DNA of 7,210 nucleotides from Desulfamplus sp. (GTDB lineage Bacteria > Desulfobacterota > Desulfobacteria > Desulfobacterales > Desulfobacteraceae). Under the pieces are notes generated by a model. That model was not told the DNA's origin, did no database searches, and saw only the letters and a list, made by a program, of their open reading frames with translations. Position numbers and translations under genes: made by a program. Below, one piece after another: positions 6,724 to 7,210 of the stretch; the stretch's first letter is position 1; each line of letters opens with the position of its first letter. Location of the stretch: positions 1-7,210 of the forward strand of contig JADGBP010000105.1 of the NCBI GenBank assembly GCA_015231395.1. Reading direction: 5' to 3'.

Positions 6724-6783
6724 AAGCTGCTTGTGTTCTTACTCAGGAATTTGAATCCCTCAATAATTACAGCCAAGCTGCTT
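6724..6783. promoter_or_regulatory. Two copies of palindrome AAGCTGCTT flanking the start region of the GspC-like gene
   Basis: AAGCTGCTT occurs at 6724-6732 and 6775-6783, 51 bases apart, close to five helical turns. Each is a 4+1+4 inverted repeat (AAGC-T-GCTT). The upstream copy falls in the spacer of the candidate promoter and the downstream copy lies just before the ribosome site. The arrangement resembles paired operator half-sites, but no regulator is visible and chance is possible. Confidence 0.3.
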
Positions 6784-6790
6784 ATGTAAA
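6763..6790 (-). promoter_or_regulatory. Candidate sigma-70-type promoter of the GspC-like gene
   Basis: On the minus strand, -35 TTTACA (6790-6785, five of six consensus) and -10 AATTAT (6768-6763, four of six) are separated by 16 bases. Transcription would start near 6756, leaving a leader of about 48 bases before the TTG. It overlaps the end of the hairpin-rich repeat block. Confidence 0.4.
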
Positions 6791-6920
6791 CGTCCATGAC
6801 CGAATTTGGAATCCGATCACCTCCAACAATAAAAAATAGAGTTTATTTTCACGATAAACGGCCATGACCGGATTTCGGTCACCCCGGAGTATGAAAACAA
6901 GATGTGTTTTCACGGTAAAT
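6782..6920. repeat. Imperfect tandem repeats with multiple hairpins (REP-like)
   Basis: A unit beginning near (C)ACGATAAACGG and containing CCATGACCG is present at 6782-6849 and 6850-6910, and its first bases recur at 6911-6920 (CACGGTAAAT). CCATGACC occurs at 6794 and 6862, 68 bases apart. Inverted repeats in the block: TGACCG-gattt-CGGTCA (6865-6881), TGAAAACA-agatg-TGTTTTCA (6892-6912), GTTTAT-tttcacg-ATAAAC (6841-6859), and an imperfect one at 6798-6818 that pairs fully as minus-strand RNA if two G-U pairs are allowed. This looks like a degenerate dispersed repeat of the REP/BIME kind sitting between two genes. Confidence 0.65.
6827..6859 (-). terminator. Weak terminator-like hairpin after the DSDG-motif gene
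   Basis: On the minus strand, GTTTAT (6859-6854) can pair with ATAAAC (6846-6841) and is followed by TCTATTTTTTATTG. The stem is short and AT-rich, so termination would be weak on its own, but the GC-richer hairpin at 6881-6865 lies just upstream of it. It lies 72 bases past the stop of the right-hand gene. Confidence 0.3.
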
Positions 6921-6930
6921 ATAAGCAATA

Positions 6931-7210
6931 TTAAAAAAATGTAATCTGTGACCAGAATACTGGAGCAAGTAATTTTGAATCTCCCATGACAGCAATGCCA
7001 AGATTATAGATGCCAAGTTCAAATCCAGCCGGCGAAAAATTTTTCCATATTCCATCTGAATCAGAAAACAGTAAAACTTTGATCCCTTTATCATCAAGGC
7101 GTAATGACGCAATTGATATAATGCCTGTGCTGTTATTACCTTTCCATAATCCATCACTGTCAAGCCACCAGATGGATTCTTGGTCTGCATTTTCTCCTCC
7201 ATCTCCATAG
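6931..7210 (-). CDS. C-terminal end of an unidentified protein with DSDGxWK motifs (5' end outside window)
   Basis: Reading from 7209, this minus-strand frame is open for 92 codons to TAA at 6933-6931, with no start in the window, so it is the tail of a longer gene. I do not recognise the family. The peptide is rich in Asp, Gly, Ser and Trp and contains two matching motifs, DSDGLWK (17-23) and DSDGIWK (50-56), each preceded by a hydrophobic strand (SIWWL, IKVLLF). This suggests repeated beta-strand units, perhaps of a calcium-binding or propeller-like surface protein. It ends in the hydrophobic run FWSQITFF. I chose this frame over an overlapping one with an ATG at 7208 because of the motif repetition and the acidic, glycine-rich composition; the competing frame has a Cys/His/Arg-rich, shadow-like composition. 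A link to the secretion genes is possible but not shown. Confidence 0.6.
   Translation of the reverse strand, partial: YGDGGENADQESIWWLDSDGLWKGNNSTGIISIASLRLDDKGIKVLLFSDSDGIWKNFSPAGFELGIYNLGIAVMGDSKLLAPVFWSQITFF

Noticed and set aside
6879..7208. Minus-strand frame with an ATG at 7208 and 109 codons
   Set aside because: The overlapping frame ending at 6931 shows repeated DSDGxWK motifs and normal composition. The 109-codon frame runs on through the hairpin repeats and has a Cys/His/Arg-rich, shadow-like composition.

Overview
The window looks like part of a moderately AT-rich Gram-negative (diderm) chromosome. It encodes an outer-membrane TolC-family channel, an inner-membrane type I ABC exporter, a periplasmic adaptor and a type II secretion GspC-like protein. 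The mix of families and the Asn/Gln/Pro-rich tails would suit a marine Desulfobacterota (Desulfobacterales-like) genome, but that placement is an inference from general appearance, not from a marker gene. All convincing genes lie on the minus strand, so transcription runs from the right edge to the left.

Right to left: (1) 6931-7210 is the C-terminal end of an unidentified protein with two DSDG(L/I)WK motifs. (2) 6709-6930 is a gene-free spacer packed with inverted repeats: an imperfect repeat unit about 61-68 bp long in two and a bit copies, followed by a plausible promoter. (3) 5746-6708 is a membrane-anchored periplasmic protein with a GspC/PilP-like domain and a long, probably disordered tail carrying three NPF motifs. 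It starts at TTG behind a perfect AGGAGG. (4) 5662-5726 holds a strong Rho-independent terminator whose 3' arm plus T-tract is tandemly duplicated. (5) 1-5519 is one gene cluster: sapC-like, tolC-like, prtD-like ABC transporter, hlyD/prtE-like adaptor, the last running off the left edge.

The last four genes together form a complete type I secretion system (ABC ATPase, membrane fusion protein, outer-membrane factor) led by a SapC-family gene. This content matches the sapCDEF S-layer export cluster known from Campylobacter fetus, though the outer-membrane gene is here second rather than last. The likely cargo is a surface-layer or RTX-like protein encoded outside the window. The ABC and adaptor genes are one base apart and probably translationally coupled. 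No RNA gene, CRISPR array, insertion sequence or integrase was seen, and every gap between genes is under 230 bases.
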